From: Trichuris trichiura
Lineage: Eukaryota; Nematoda; Enoplea; Trichinellida; Trichuridae
Assembly: GCA_037903355.1 (NCBI GenBank)
Contig: JBAJFE010000005.1
Coordinates: 4,030,001 to 4,094,000 of the forward strand
Direction of reading: 5' to 3'
DNA: 64,000 nt
Positions 1 through 13,200 of the stretch are shown here, one piece after another. The notes under the pieces were generated by a model. It saw only the letters and a program-made list of their open reading frames with translations, ran no database searches and was not told where the DNA came from. The position numbers and the translations under genes are program-made. Each line of letters starts with the position of its first letter. The first letter of the stretch is position 1.

Positions 1-1
1 C

Positions 2-2512
2 AGAGCTCAGATAAATATTCTCCAAAACAAGTTGATCAACGAGGACAAGAAGAGAGTGGAAGCTGACGAGCTGGGCGACCTCTACAAAAAGGCTATGGAG
101 CAAGCGGAAGATTTGCAACAAGAATTGTCCATCAGCAAGGCGGAAACGAAAATTGCCCAAGAAAATTTGTTCCAAAGGGACCAAGCGTGGCAAGCCGAAA
201 AGGACCAATTGCTTCGAGCCGAAAAAGACCGCTTTCTTCGCCTCGAAAAGGAATTCGAAATGGTACGCCAGGAATTGAAAGCCATGATGATCAAGCACGA
301 AAAGGAGAAGGCCGAACTGATCGCCAGGTTGGACAAGGGCAACGTCGTGGCCTCCGCTAGCCGAACAATGGAACGTAGCACGTCCGTACCGCCGGAACCT
401 ACAGCCAACGAAGGGCCATCCAATAGCGCTACCACAAGCGCCACGTCGCAGGACTACTTCGAATGGATTAAAGACGTGATCAGCGGAGAAGCAAAGTCGC
501 CCATAACGAGCGAAGCTTCGAAACGAAAACTCGAGCAGACAACCACCGAATTGGAAAAGTGCGTTGAAGAGAAGCGAAAGCTAATGGACCAACTGGACGA
601 GCAAAAAGCGCTGGTTCAAAGTCTGACCGGCGAACTGATCCTTTACAGAGCCGAAGAAGGTCGAGTTGTAAGACGTCTTGAAGAGCAACTGTCGGCTACG
701 AAGCATCTTAGCTTTACGGATCTTCTATCCGTTAGCAACGTTGGCCCGGACGGCCGTCCAGCCAAATCGAGTCGTAACAGTCTTCTTCTACGTCATACGT
801 TGAACGACACTTGTCGTCAGCTAGTTTTGCTAAGGCAAAAATTCGATCAACTCGAAGCGGATAGAGCCAAGATTCGTTACGAGCTCGACGTGCTAAAGGG
901 TGACTACGAAATGACTACGCTTAAAAGCGAAGACGATTCGAGGTCGACGAAGACTTCGACGATACCGACGGAACCATCAACGCCTCAGGTTGGTCGAAGA
1001 TCATTCAAACGACTCAACATTCCCATCGTGTCAAGAAAAAAGCGTTCGTCCAGTTGCTCTTCGACTACCGATAGAGCTTCGCAAACGGAAACCGATCGTT
1101 TTCTCCAGAAAAACCATTTGAACAGCACCGATTGGAAGACCGTTTCAACAACGATATCGCAGTCGGCTCAGGAGGTGGCCAAGCTGTACGCCCAAATACA
1201 AGCCTACTACGAGGAGCAGAATGCTCATTTCAAACGCCCGTCCAAGCATCGCCTTAGTCATTTGCTTCAGCAACTTATGGAAGCGCTCCGGACGGCCAAC
1301 AGTCGAATAGCTTCGGCCGTTTCCGTGGAAAAGTCGGTGGAGATGAGCTATCAAATGCAAATGGACAGTCTTCGTCAGCAGCTGCAAATGGCTGAGTACA
1401 ATGCCGCCCAGTTGGGTCGAGAAATTGAAGAATTCAGAATACAACAGCAGAGATACTTCAGCGCCCGATTCGACCGCCTACACAACATACCGTCGTCGTC
1501 GGCGGACGTTCCGTTGGAAAATATACCGGCAGAAGGCTTCAACGATGCATCGCCTTCGTCCAACCGTTCAAATCGTCCGTCCGCCAAAACAGACCAACTG
1601 GAAAGGGAGAAAAGCGAAAGCAGCGGAACTCTGACGCTGCAGCAAAGCAATGATGACCACGGTGACCCAACAACCGTTTCCGCAAATTTGAACGATGCCG
1701 ATGAACGCATGACCAAATCGCTGTGCGAAAACGCGCAGAGCGATCCCTTCGAACCTATACCTTCGCCAAGTATGGCAAATCTAAGCACTGCCGGCGAGTC
1801 TATTGCGTTCTACAGCTGCGACAGTTTGAACCTTAGCTGCGAAGACGTCGACTATCTACACCAACTGTTGCAACTGGAAAGGGAACGTTTCAAAATAGTA
1901 AGTATACGTAGTGTAGTTTCTTTTAAAAATTAAGGCTGACGAGGTTGCCTCACGGGGCATTGTCTTTGTTTACGAACGCATTGAGACTTACTGGGAGCAA
2001 CAGCCAATTGGCTGCGCGCATTCGAATTTTCAAATATCTCTTTTTGATTCTCAGGTTCAGTCTAAAAGAGACGGCTTCTTTTGAAATTTGTTTGACCAAC
2101 CTTGAAGCGCACATTGCGCTGTTGGCTAAAAGTAACCGCGCGACAGCTATAACTGAGGATTTTTATAAATTCTAAACGATTTGAACATACCGTATAATTT
2201 CAGGTGGAAGAGAAGGCCGCGCAGCTGGAAAAGGAAACGTCGATGCTTAACTTCGAGCTTGGTATGCTCTATCGAAGACAGTCGCGGGAACGGGAATTGC
2301 TCAAGACGGAGAATGAACGCCTACACAAGCAAGTGAACGAACTGATCGACAGACTTGAAAAGGCGGCCACTCATCGTAGTCCAACATGCATATGCGGTAG
2401 AAGAAGACGAATTTCGGCCAGGTCACTATCGGCCTCGGCAAGGCATTCATCGTCGGAACGTGCGTCCATATCGCCAATGTCCAAAAGCGAATATGCCCAT
2501 CGTGTACATTAG
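2..2512 (+). CDS. coiled-coil protein, 3' part (5' end outside window)
   Basis: Two exons in phase 0: from the window edge to 1897, donor GTAAGT at 1898, acceptor TTTCAG at 2201-2203, last exon 2204-2512. The frame is open to the left edge, so the N-terminus is missing; the first ATG is not the start. About 730 codons are visible. The N-terminal third is heptad-rich and charged (for example LQQELSISKAETK). A Ser/Thr-rich basic linker follows near codons 320-360, then a second helical block near 430-480 containing LMEALRTANSRIASAV. A last coiled coil (NFELGMLYRRQSRERELLK) precedes a basic Ser/Arg tail. No signal peptide or membrane segment is visible in this part. A polyadenylation-like AATAAA lies at 2842-2847. 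I could not assign a family. The TANSRI segment faintly recalls the MCC scaffold, but that is weak. It is likely a cytoskeletal or scaffold protein. Confidence 0.75.
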
Positions 2513-3046
2513 ATATCAGCGCGAGCTTTGAAAAAATTAGGCAAGTCACTTTTGTCATCTACCATTTTATGGTAATGTTATTATCATTCAGCTCTCGTCT
2601 TCAACATTTCAAATTTTCGAACAAACAACAACATTCGCAGAAGTGTCGAAAATCACGACATCCATCCATACAGTGGCTGCCTAAACAATACTCGAGCAAA
2701 AGGACAACAAACAAGTCGCCTTTATTAGGGCGACGTTTACGTGGTCTCCTTTGAAGCGGAAGTGCTACTCTGACATGGCCAATACAATAATTGAGCGGCG
2801 TTGTGCATTTCGACGCGGTTTACCAAAGAATAGATAAGCAGAATAAACATTCGACTTAGCCTTAAAAAGATTTAAATGCAAAATACATACTTTAAATAGC
2901 TTAAATGCAAGATATGCAAATTAGGAAACGCTACAAGTGCAACAGGGCGCTGAAAAAATTAAGTTAAACTCGCGCGTCAACGCCAAAACGAGGTAAGAAC
3001 CCAGTTCAGTTTTCAATGCAACGCACGAGAATGTCCGGCGCCAACT

Positions 3047-3292
3047 TTACACATATATTCCAACCCATAAAAGTAGGAATAATGAGCCGACGCCAACAAA
3101 CGCAGATGCAACGAGTGCAAGAATCATTTCCTTTAGTAAATTACGAGTAAACTTGTTTCCGGTCACCTCGTAGACGAAGAACCACGCCGTGAAGAAAAGA
3201 CCAATCAATAGTAGAGTGACGGATAAGGCCGGATAAACTACCGGATTTATGGGAGCCGTGTATCGACTCATTTGTTCAACAGTGACATCCAT
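3047..3292 (-). CDS. TMEM258: TMEM258, oligosaccharyltransferase small subunit
   Basis: Single exon of 81 codons; the human protein has 79 residues. The start at 3292 gives [14 protein letters not shown], matching the family's N-terminal MSRYTSPVNP. The signature [12 protein letters not shown] and the C-terminal end [10 protein letters not shown] are almost identical to the family. Two hydrophobic helices are visible, near residues 20-40 and 55-78. Family knowledge: TMEM258 (Kuduk) is an ER membrane subunit of the oligosaccharyltransferase complex for N-glycosylation. An acceptor-like CTTTTTAG lies 7 nt upstream of the ATG, and the SERINC stop is only 207 bp upstream on the same strand, so a trans-spliced downstream operon gene is plausible (inference). 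Confidence 0.95.
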   Translation of the reverse strand: MDVTVEQMSRYTAPINPVVYPALSVTLLLIGLFFTAWFFVYEVTGNKFTRNLLKEMILALVASAFVGVGSLFLLLWVGIYV

Positions 3293-3498
3293 GGCTAACC
3301 TAAAAAGCACTGAGAGCAAAACAAAATTGCGCGTAAACAAAATCAAGTACAGATATGGTATAAAGATAAGATAACTTCTTGGCGGGCAAAACGGTGAACG
3401 CGATGAAGCAATACTTTACTATTTAACGCTGCAAGTCGACAGTTCTGACAAGACTGCACAATAACAACATGATAAGCATTAGGAAGCAGTTGTAGATT

Positions 3499-5429
3499 CT
3501 AGCCGAATTCACGATTTGGCAAAACGATGGGTGCCACAAGGGTCCACACGTACAACGCGGCGCATACCCAACTGCTGGCAATCTTTACCCATACGCTGGC
3601 CATGTTGCTGTTCAAACGGAACAAGTCCGCTTCGTCGGGTCTGACAAGAGAAGAAGTTGCAAACAATGGAAAAAAAATTCAAATTTACAAAGTCTCACCT
3701 GTACCAATTCGTTAACGACATCATTACGTAGAGCGAAGCGAGGAAGAAGATAAAGTGGAAAAAGGAATAGTTGTACGTGACTCCTTCGGATTCATTATCC
3801 CACACACGGGCGCCGTCCGCAGCTGCATTCTCCCCATTTGGGCCTAAGACAAACCATCGCCATTCCAAGCAAGCAAGAATATGTATTCAATCACCTTCGT
3901 TGATTAAAGTGTTTCCCGATTTGAGCGCCATCTTTTCAGCCGCGCTTGCAGTGGACGTACGAAGACTTAAAAAGGAAAAAATTGCAAACTAAGAAAAAAG
4001 TCAATACTCAAAGAATCAATTGCACAAACCAAGTGTAGAGGACGATGAAAAGCCAAATGACCATACCAATCATTGACTCGGACGAAACGCCTGCGTAATT
4101 GCTCGATGAAGGAGCGGGGGTTACTGTAGAATTTGAAGGGAAGAAAATGGAAATCAAGCTTGGATTGCACACCGGATCTATCGAAAAGCCCAGAAATAAC
4201 CTGGACCAATGGGTGATGGCAAAAAATATATATACCAGGTTCGTTTGACATTGCCGACCAAGTGAGAAACATTATGTAGGCCGATATGAAGCCGGCTTGA
4301 AACAGACCGGATTTCGGCTGGTAGCGTTGAACTGAAGGCAACACTGCCACCACTGATACGGCAATGCATAAAATTAAATTTATGGATATGAAAGTTCTGT
4401 TCAAATTGCATGTAGGGTCCTGAAAATGTAAACAGTTATGACGATAATAGCAGCGGTATACAGAATCTTACGCTGCCAAAGTAAATGTACAACAATACGA
4501 CAATAGCGATGGCTGTCGCGTAGGATAACACGGCGAAAAAGATTAAAGCTAAAGGCAATTGTGAAGAAAGAAGGAAGCAAAAATTGAAAAGATGTTACCA
4601 GCCATCCAGATACGACGTTCGGTCTCTTCGTATTTTTCAATGAACTTTTCGGCTAAACTATGAGCAAAGTCGACCAGCAAAATCAGCTGCAGGACGATGA
4701 ATATAAACGCTCCGCACATCCCGATGTAGAGCCACGCTGAGAATAGATCAAAGGGGAGACTATAGTTGCTAGCAAGTTTTCATAAAAACTGTGGAACGAC
4801 TTACCAATGGAAAAGTCGCCATACGGAATATAGAAAGCGCCCACAGCGAGAGCAATCAGAGCAAAGTACTTGAAAAACCAAAAGCTGCAACGAGACCATT
4901 GGACCATGTCGAACAAAGAAAGAGAATCTAACCCGTTCTGGACTTTTGCTCGAGGATCTTTGGACGAGCGAACTCGAAGCATCAAAATCATCAGGATGAA
5001 AAAGAAGGCTGCCATGGCGAAGCACATTCTGTATACGGACTGATAACCGGTCGCACGATCGCATTCGAAGTTCAGAAGTTTTTTGCAAAACCAATTACTC
5101 TGAAAGGAGCAACACCAAAGACGGATAGCTTCAAGACGAGGCGAAATGAGAGATGACAAAAAAAAGTGTAAAAACCTCAGCTAGCCGCTGTTGAATACTT
5201 GGCACAAGCATTAAGCAGGACACAACCGTTCCAAGAATAAGCATAACCGAATACATCAGACGTGTTGTAACGCTGCTTGGGCAAGCGCTGCAGCACAAGC
5301 TGCATGCCGCGCTTCCGAAACAGCATGCAAGCTAAAAAGAAAAGAAAATGTAATATAAGCAATTATATAAGACATCAATACTTGTGCAGCGCAACTTCCC
5401 GCGCCCAACACTCCAAGTGCAGCGCCCAT
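3499..5429 (-). CDS. SERINC (serine incorporator / TMS1-TDE family)
   Basis: Multi-exon gene. The start at 5429 reads [16 protein letters not shown], the usual SERINC opening. The next exon, upstream of 5340, reads [18 protein letters not shown], the family's Cys-rich first membrane segment. Later exons carry [50 protein letters not shown] (4800-5150), [14 protein letters not shown] and [12 protein letters not shown] (4230-4404). The end carries [23 protein letters not shown] and [12 protein letters not shown], then NREFG before the stop at 3499-3501. Each has a direct counterpart in vertebrate SERINC1/3/5. Family knowledge: proteins with 10-11 helices in ER and plasma membranes, implicated in serine and phospholipid incorporation or lipid scrambling. 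The middle exons were not placed base by base. Transcription diverges from MVB12, with about 630 bp between the starts. Confidence 0.93.
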
Positions 5430-6055
5430 TGATAGAGAAAAGCCAAACAATACACTACTGCACAAAATATAATGTACGCAGGGTCGATTGTGGTACGGTA
5501 TATCACTTTTTGAATTTATTTTGTTCGCCAACAATAGACGCCACCGTTTCGGCAAATCAGACAAGGCTTTAAAAAATTTTTAAAAGCTTACTTTAGCGTA
5601 GAAAATAGCAAGATTGACCGAAATTGCACAGCGAAGTGGCGAATCGCACCGAGAGTTGCGAACCATACTGTAAAAACTTGAATGCTGTCAAATTAGATAG
5701 GCAAGGCAAAATACTTTTTAAATTTTTAACTCCCTTAAACAAACTTTACAAGCTTCTTCGTTCTGCAGGCTTGTTCGCAAAGCTATACGCCTACGCGCTG
5801 TCAGCGAACGAACTCGAACTTGAACAAAACGTGGGCGGTTTTTAGGAAGCTGCAATTTTCAAGTGACTTGAAATTCAATTAAAGCCTCAGATTATTGCAC
5901 TCGCCAGCATTAGCGACTACTTTGTTTCAGACCCTGCGCACACTTTGCGCGTACTGTAGATTGTTCTGCCGTGAAGAACAGAAGAATCTTTGAGGTTTGC
6001 ACTTGTCCCGCTCAATACCGAACGATATATTGCACTTTTTAAACCAGAAAGTGCT
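5430..6055. other. divergent intergenic region
   Basis: Non-coding stretch between the SERINC (-) and MVB12 (+) starts, presumably holding both promoters. No recognised motif. A short frame continues upstream of the MVB12 start, but an acceptor-like AAACCAG at 6041-6047 suggests the mature mRNA begins close to the ATG. Confidence 0.4.
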
Positions 6056-7484
6056 ATGCTTGAGTGTGATGACGTTGACAAAAGACCGCTTGCATTAACC
6101 GACATTATTATTGTGGCAGATAAAGCAAATGTTCCTTCGCATTTTCACCCGGTAAGTTGCGTAATATTTTCGATCTGTTTCTTCGCTCAGCTTTAATTTC
6201 CTTTTTTTAAAGATCTTAAAGGCCGCCGATGACCCTAGTTACGATGTGGACCTTTGGAAGGAGGGCTTTTTCTCCATATTGCGCCCCTGTCGCTATATTT
6301 GCATTTCTCGTTGGCCAGGCGCTGCCCGGGTAAGAAAAAACTTCTTTTATCTAAGTACAGTATCATTTTTCTGTTCCAATTAGGAACCGGACACCGTCGT
6401 TGCAGACATTTGTTTAATAAATGATAAAGACAAAGTTCCGGCCGATTACGAACCCATAGAATGGACCTACGATACGCGTAAGTTTTATTTCCTTCCATTG
6501 CTACGGTAGTTCTCCATCGGCGGTCGTTCCATTGCAAAAAATAACTTTTTGCCCTTTTACCCGCCGTATACAACCCCGACGGTATTCACCTACCATGAAG
6601 TTGCCTTCGTTGGTATGTTTGCGTCGTCGAACACCAACTTAGCGTCGCCAAAAATTTAATTTCAACGTTTCTTTTGCGCTCCGATCAAATTTCGCGATTG
6701 TAGGGGAAAAGGCATTACGCAGAAAGCAAATTTGCGTAAAACGCCTTCTCAGGAAGCAAGTCACAGACGCCGTTTGCGAAATTTCCATTTTTGCAAGACA
6801 AAAAAAGCCGCCCGGAAATCACTACTACGCCGGGTAACAATGGCAACGCTTTTTAGGGAAGCGTTTCTACCTAAGCGTATTTTCAGCGACATTGACGGTC
6901 TTCTGCTTTGCTTCAAGTACAGACCAGTATACAAGCGTTTCAGAAGGGAGGGGTAATTTGCATACTGGCATCTTGAACGCCTTATTCATTCCACTATGTT
7001 CGTTTAAGCGCGGGATTTGTTGAAATTTCGCAAGAATATAAATCTGACAATGAATCCGACGAAGCCGACGAATGGGATAAGGCATCCGACAATATACTTC
7101 GCTTTTATCCTGGACTTCCTCCAGTACCCAAACTGTCTTCCAATGCAATGTCATTGGACTATTCAAGTCATAAGTCAAAATATAATGGCATGCAGTCGCA
7201 GAATTTTCATAGAGGTATACGCGCGTTAAGGTGATCATAGTGTTATTAGCCAATTTTTTAAGCCATCGACGGGGTCCCATTCGAACTTAGCCCAAAATTA
7301 GCCGCCTACGCGGAAAAGACGGTACGTATTTGCATACGAACTTTGAGACTATCTTAAAAAAATAACTTCGCGTATTTTTTTCTCGCAGCTTAATGCAGAC
7401 GCACTGCCGGTCATCCCGTCAAGTCTTACTTTTCTGACGAACACATTCAAGTATTCTTTCAACTTAGAACAATCGTCTTTGTGA
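6056..7484 (+). CDS. MVB12: MVB12, ESCRT-I subunit (MABP + UMA domains)
   Basis: Eight exons with consistent phases: 6056-6151, 6213-6329, 6384-6477, 6704-6833, 6887-6952, 7009-7214, 7263-7321 and 7389-7484, giving 287 residues. The N-terminal two thirds is a MABP beta-prism: TDIIIVADKANVP, DVDLWKEGFF, CLINDKDKVP, then YDTREKALRRKQICVK and AGDIDGLLLCFK. Each matches an MVB12A/B segment. After an acidic linker comes a C-terminal UMA box, AIDGVPFELSPKLAA, and the terminal FKYSFNLEQS. Family knowledge: MVB12 binds TSG101/VPS28/VPS37 in ESCRT-I, and MABP binds acidic membranes, acting in endosomal sorting. A polyadenylation-like AATAAA lies at 7543-7548. BCS1 starts 178 bp downstream of the stop on the same strand, which fits an operon. 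Confidence 0.92.
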
Positions 7485-7662
7485 AGAAATGTCCATTTAG
7501 CTTGCATATATATTATTGTTGTTGTCCATTTTGTTTTTTTAAAATAAATACTTTCGTGCAGATTGTAAGCTTTAGCAGTTCAGGTTGCATTTCCAACTTT
7601 TGCTTGAAAAGTATATGCAAGTAACGATCTGTTGACTTGTTTACCATTTGGAGAATAGCGCA

Positions 7663-9336
<1,674 letters not shown>

Positions 9337-10278
9337 AAACCGTTTTAATAAAAAAAAGATTTAAGCAACATATGTCTGTTACCTTCGTGGGTACGGTAGA
9401 AAAGCCTGCAAGCAGAAATCCAATAGCGTTCATTAATAAAAAATGATGAATCAACTGTCCCGCGAGGCAGCAACTAACTCGTAGAAATTATCGGAAGAAG
9501 TTTTTAAGTACAAACCTTCGAATGAGGCTGCTGTTAATTTATTCGCGTAAACTTACGTGAAGGTTCATTCAGAAGTGCAAGTTACGTCTGATCCATTTTT
9601 CATTCTTGAAAAAAAAATTTGAAGCTTTTGAGATGCGTCTGATTTAGGCTTCACGGTACAATTTAAAAAGCAGGCTGTTTCGGTATACAATAATAATATA
9701 AAGACGCGTTGATCAGCTTTGATGATACGGCGTATTACGCCCCAAAATAAAATGGAACGGAATAAAATTAAGCAAGCCTGGAATAACGTAGCAAGAAAAA
9801 TAAACAGAAGCATGAAGAATATTTCCTGTTTTTATGTTGTATTATTGTTAATACTTTCACATCTATGTTCGTTCGTCAGCTATTCCGCCTTACCTACTTT
9901 ATTCTACTTCATTCTCATTTTATCTTACTGTAATACACGAACAATTCGCAACATCAACAAAGTCAAGCGCTTACTTATTTTTTTAAAATTGTTTCTGAAT
10001 ATGCAAAAACTATTGCGAATTCATTAGTTTAAAGTTCACACTTTTTCGCAAGAATGCAAAATAGGCCAAATGTAACTAATCTGTTCGAATATGAAAACCT
10101 GCGTACTCCAGTAAAGAAACATCTTGCATTTCATTACGCGAGAGCGTATACATTCAGTATTCGTTGTTCGTTTACAGCTTATTTATTTTAAAAACGGTTA
10201 GCTTTACATTAATAGTCAGCTTGAAGTACGGCGACCAAAGCTATCTACGGAGAAAGAATGTCGTCTACGTAAGGTTCG
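9337..10278. other. intergenic region
   Basis: Non-coding between BCS1 and the end of the PARP gene. A TTTATT at 10182-10187 is a likely polyadenylation signal for the minus-strand PARP gene, about 95 nt past its stop. Short hydrophobic minus-strand frames at 9373-9470 and 9565-9813 have no recognisable family and no convincing exon structure. Confidence 0.4.
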
Positions 10279-13200
10279 CTACTTCGACAACGACGAGCCG
10301 AAGACAACAACGTAGCGAACAATAATTCGCTTTTCGTTGTAAACAACAAACTCGTCATGTTCGAGGTAGCACTCTTTGTCCTTATACTCGGGACGACAAA
10401 TCACTTCGCCAAGCGGAATCACGCAACCTGAAAATCCTCTTTCCAAAATTACCGTAACTTTTTTGGCAACAACGAACGAAAGTGCCTACCGTTGGGCAAA
10501 GTGAGACTAGCTCGCGGATCCGGGCAATATCGACCGATTGCTTGAAGGCTGTCGTAGCTAGCGGCAATTTCGGCGGCATCAAATTTGGACAAATTATCCC
10601 AATCGTTAAAGCGTTTTGTTCGGCCTAAAGCGACCTGAAATTTGCATACATTTTTTACACATTCCTATTAACGGACAATTTTGAATGCTGACGCGTATTC
10701 TAAGCGATTCAATTAACGAGACAGTTTCAGCCCGCGCTTTTGCCAACCCGAGTCCCTTCCTTCGTCAAATTCAAGCGAAAGCAGAATTTTCGCGCCACAC
10801 AATGAGTAGCTCCTGTTGTGAGCTACGTATTTTGCCAGAAGATTTTCAAATCTACAAAACTGTTACGAAGACGCGATGCGTATGTTACGTATGTGTGTGC
10901 TCGACTGTTTCAGCGTTTGGTCTGTACAATCGATACTTTGTTGTAAGGCATATATCTTTGCGAGTATTTGTTCAGACGAAAGAGTAAAGCCGAAAGATAA
11001 AGGAACTGGCACCTACAAATCTATCTTATTCCTACAGTACAAACTACCCACGTTAATCCCTACTGTAACTAATTCGGATTGTCAAGTTCCTAGCGAGAAA
11101 GACTTCGAAAAAAAAATTTCCAATTAACCTTTAACTGTACGGAATAGTTTAAAAAAACCTATTTTTCTATTTTTCAAGTTAGAAGTACTTAGGAGAAAAA
11201 AGCCCAACCAAGTATGGGCTTAATATTAATTGCGGTTTGGTTTTTGGCTATTTAAATTTGCGTATCCAGATAAAGAGGGAAGTCAAGTACGCGAATTGAC
11301 TTACCTCGCAAAGAAGAACGTAACGCATTGCTTCTTGGTCGCAGCATCCCATACTTTTGGAAAACACGTTGGATGTGTATATGCCCTAAAAGACAAGGCG
11401 AACGAACCACCAACGTCCCTTACATGGTCAACAAAGAGTAATACCTCACCAAACAATGTGCCCGTGTGAATGGCCACTACCGATTGGATAAGTAAGCCGG
11501 CTGTCAGTATGCTCATTAAATTTGTTGATCTCGTCCCGTGCCATAGCAGCATTCGATTATTCGTTTCCGAGCAGAAGGAATTGGCCAAATTCTCTCTGTA
11601 TACTTTGTATATAGCTCTAACGTCGACTTGCGCGCTACGCGTAATGTAAAGCAATATTCGTCGAGCTTCTTCGCTACCGGATCGTATCAATTCAAAGCGA
11701 CATTGCAACGCTCCGTACGCGTAGTCTATAGGATGAATTTCGAATCGCCGAAATGCAGCTCCGTAAAATATTTGAACTGCGACCGCCAATTCGGAAAGAA
11801 GCCGTAGTTTGTTCCTATAGCCACGCAAGGCAACTTTTGCTGTAGTAGTTGAAGTGACCGAATAAACTTGCATGGCTAAAGGCAACGTAGCGTGGAATTC
11901 GGACCATGCCTCTTCCAGCTTGTTTAATACGGCCAGAACTTGGGCGGTGTCGCCAAGTTCCACGGCTTCATGATGAGCTGTCAGCAGTTCCTCTACTTTA
12001 TCCAAAATTAAGGATGCCTGCTTTACCGTATCCGGATGAACGCTATAGATAGTTTGGATAGGACAAAACGACAATGCTATCTTCAGATCACGCATAACGC
12101 GGGATACCACCATAAAACCGTTAATAAATTGTTGCAAATGCTTTGGCATCGACGATTCAAGCTCCGTATTGAGATCAATGCGTATGGAATACTTTGTCAC
12201 CCCTCGACTTTCCTTCAACAAGCGATAGCGACGAGGCTTTGCTACGAATCGATCAATCTCCGCCCATTCGTTGTTTGTTTTGGATTTGAAAATTTTTTCA
12301 AATTCCTTTACCGCTGAAGCCATGCTATCAAAGGGCGTAATTTGGCTGCGTCCCTCGAAACCGTGACGTCCCCAATTTGTGTACAAGACAAAACGTGTCC
12401 TGTTGCACAAACCGACCAGCTGCATACGGTAAAAGGCAAAATAACCATACGGACCGCGACTTACGTCCACTTTGCTTAAAAATACGCTGTACGTACGATT
12501 CAACTTCGGGTCGACCAACAATTCTCCAATTTCCTTGTAGCCGCTGGACGAGCAAGGTTTTGGCGCGGCTCGTCTCTTTGTCTCGTCTGCTTGCTCGATG
12601 TAACAATTGGCATCGGCTACAACGTCGTATGCAAATTTGTCCAGGAAATCGTCTGCGGCTACTCGAAAGGACTCGTACCGAACGGCGCATTTACGCAGCT
12701 TGTAATGGGTACGCATCGCCGAAGCGAGACTGCCTAAACCTCTGTGCAAGGCATAGTCGTAAGGCGACTTGCCTGAAGCGTCTTTGCCTATGGATGTTAC
12801 CAACGGAGCGACCCGACGAAACATCCTCACATTTTCGTACGATCCTCCTTTCGGCTGCGTATCGGTGAAGTAGTGAAGTATATTACGCCTTTGGTTGTCG
12901 GTTAAGGACAAATCTGCCGGCGGAGAGCAAGAAAGCAAAATTTCCAGAATATCCAATCGATTAAGACGTATGGCATGCATTGCGGCAGTTCGACCATTCG
13001 AATCTTGGAAGTTCGCGTCGGCACCAAGCTGAATAAAGCGCTTGCAAACATCTGTCTCCTTCAAAAGGAAGCTATGAACTAACGGGCAAACCGGCTGGCC
13101 GGACTGCCTTTCGTGGCAGCAAGTCCATTGGTAGCAGGCGTTCAAGCGCGCGCCGTAATTTGTAATCGCTTTTTCCAGCCAAAGGATAACATTATCGGGC

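Noticed and set aside
6510..6601. Open frame reading FSIGGRSIAKNNFLPFYPPY inside MVB12, flanked by TAG and GTATG, looking like an extra exon
   Set aside because: It would enter in the wrong phase after exon 3. Splicing 6477 directly to 6704 restores the conserved YDTREKALRRK junction, so this is intron sequence.
6834..6856. Apparent 23 bp mini-intron in MVB12
   Set aside because: Using the later acceptor at 6884-6886 gives a normal 53 bp intron and the conserved AGDIDGLLLCF join.
9565..9813. Hydrophobic minus-strand frame resembling a small membrane protein
   Set aside because: Low-complexity Leu/Phe/Ile-rich sequence from AT-rich DNA, and no recognisable small membrane protein family.
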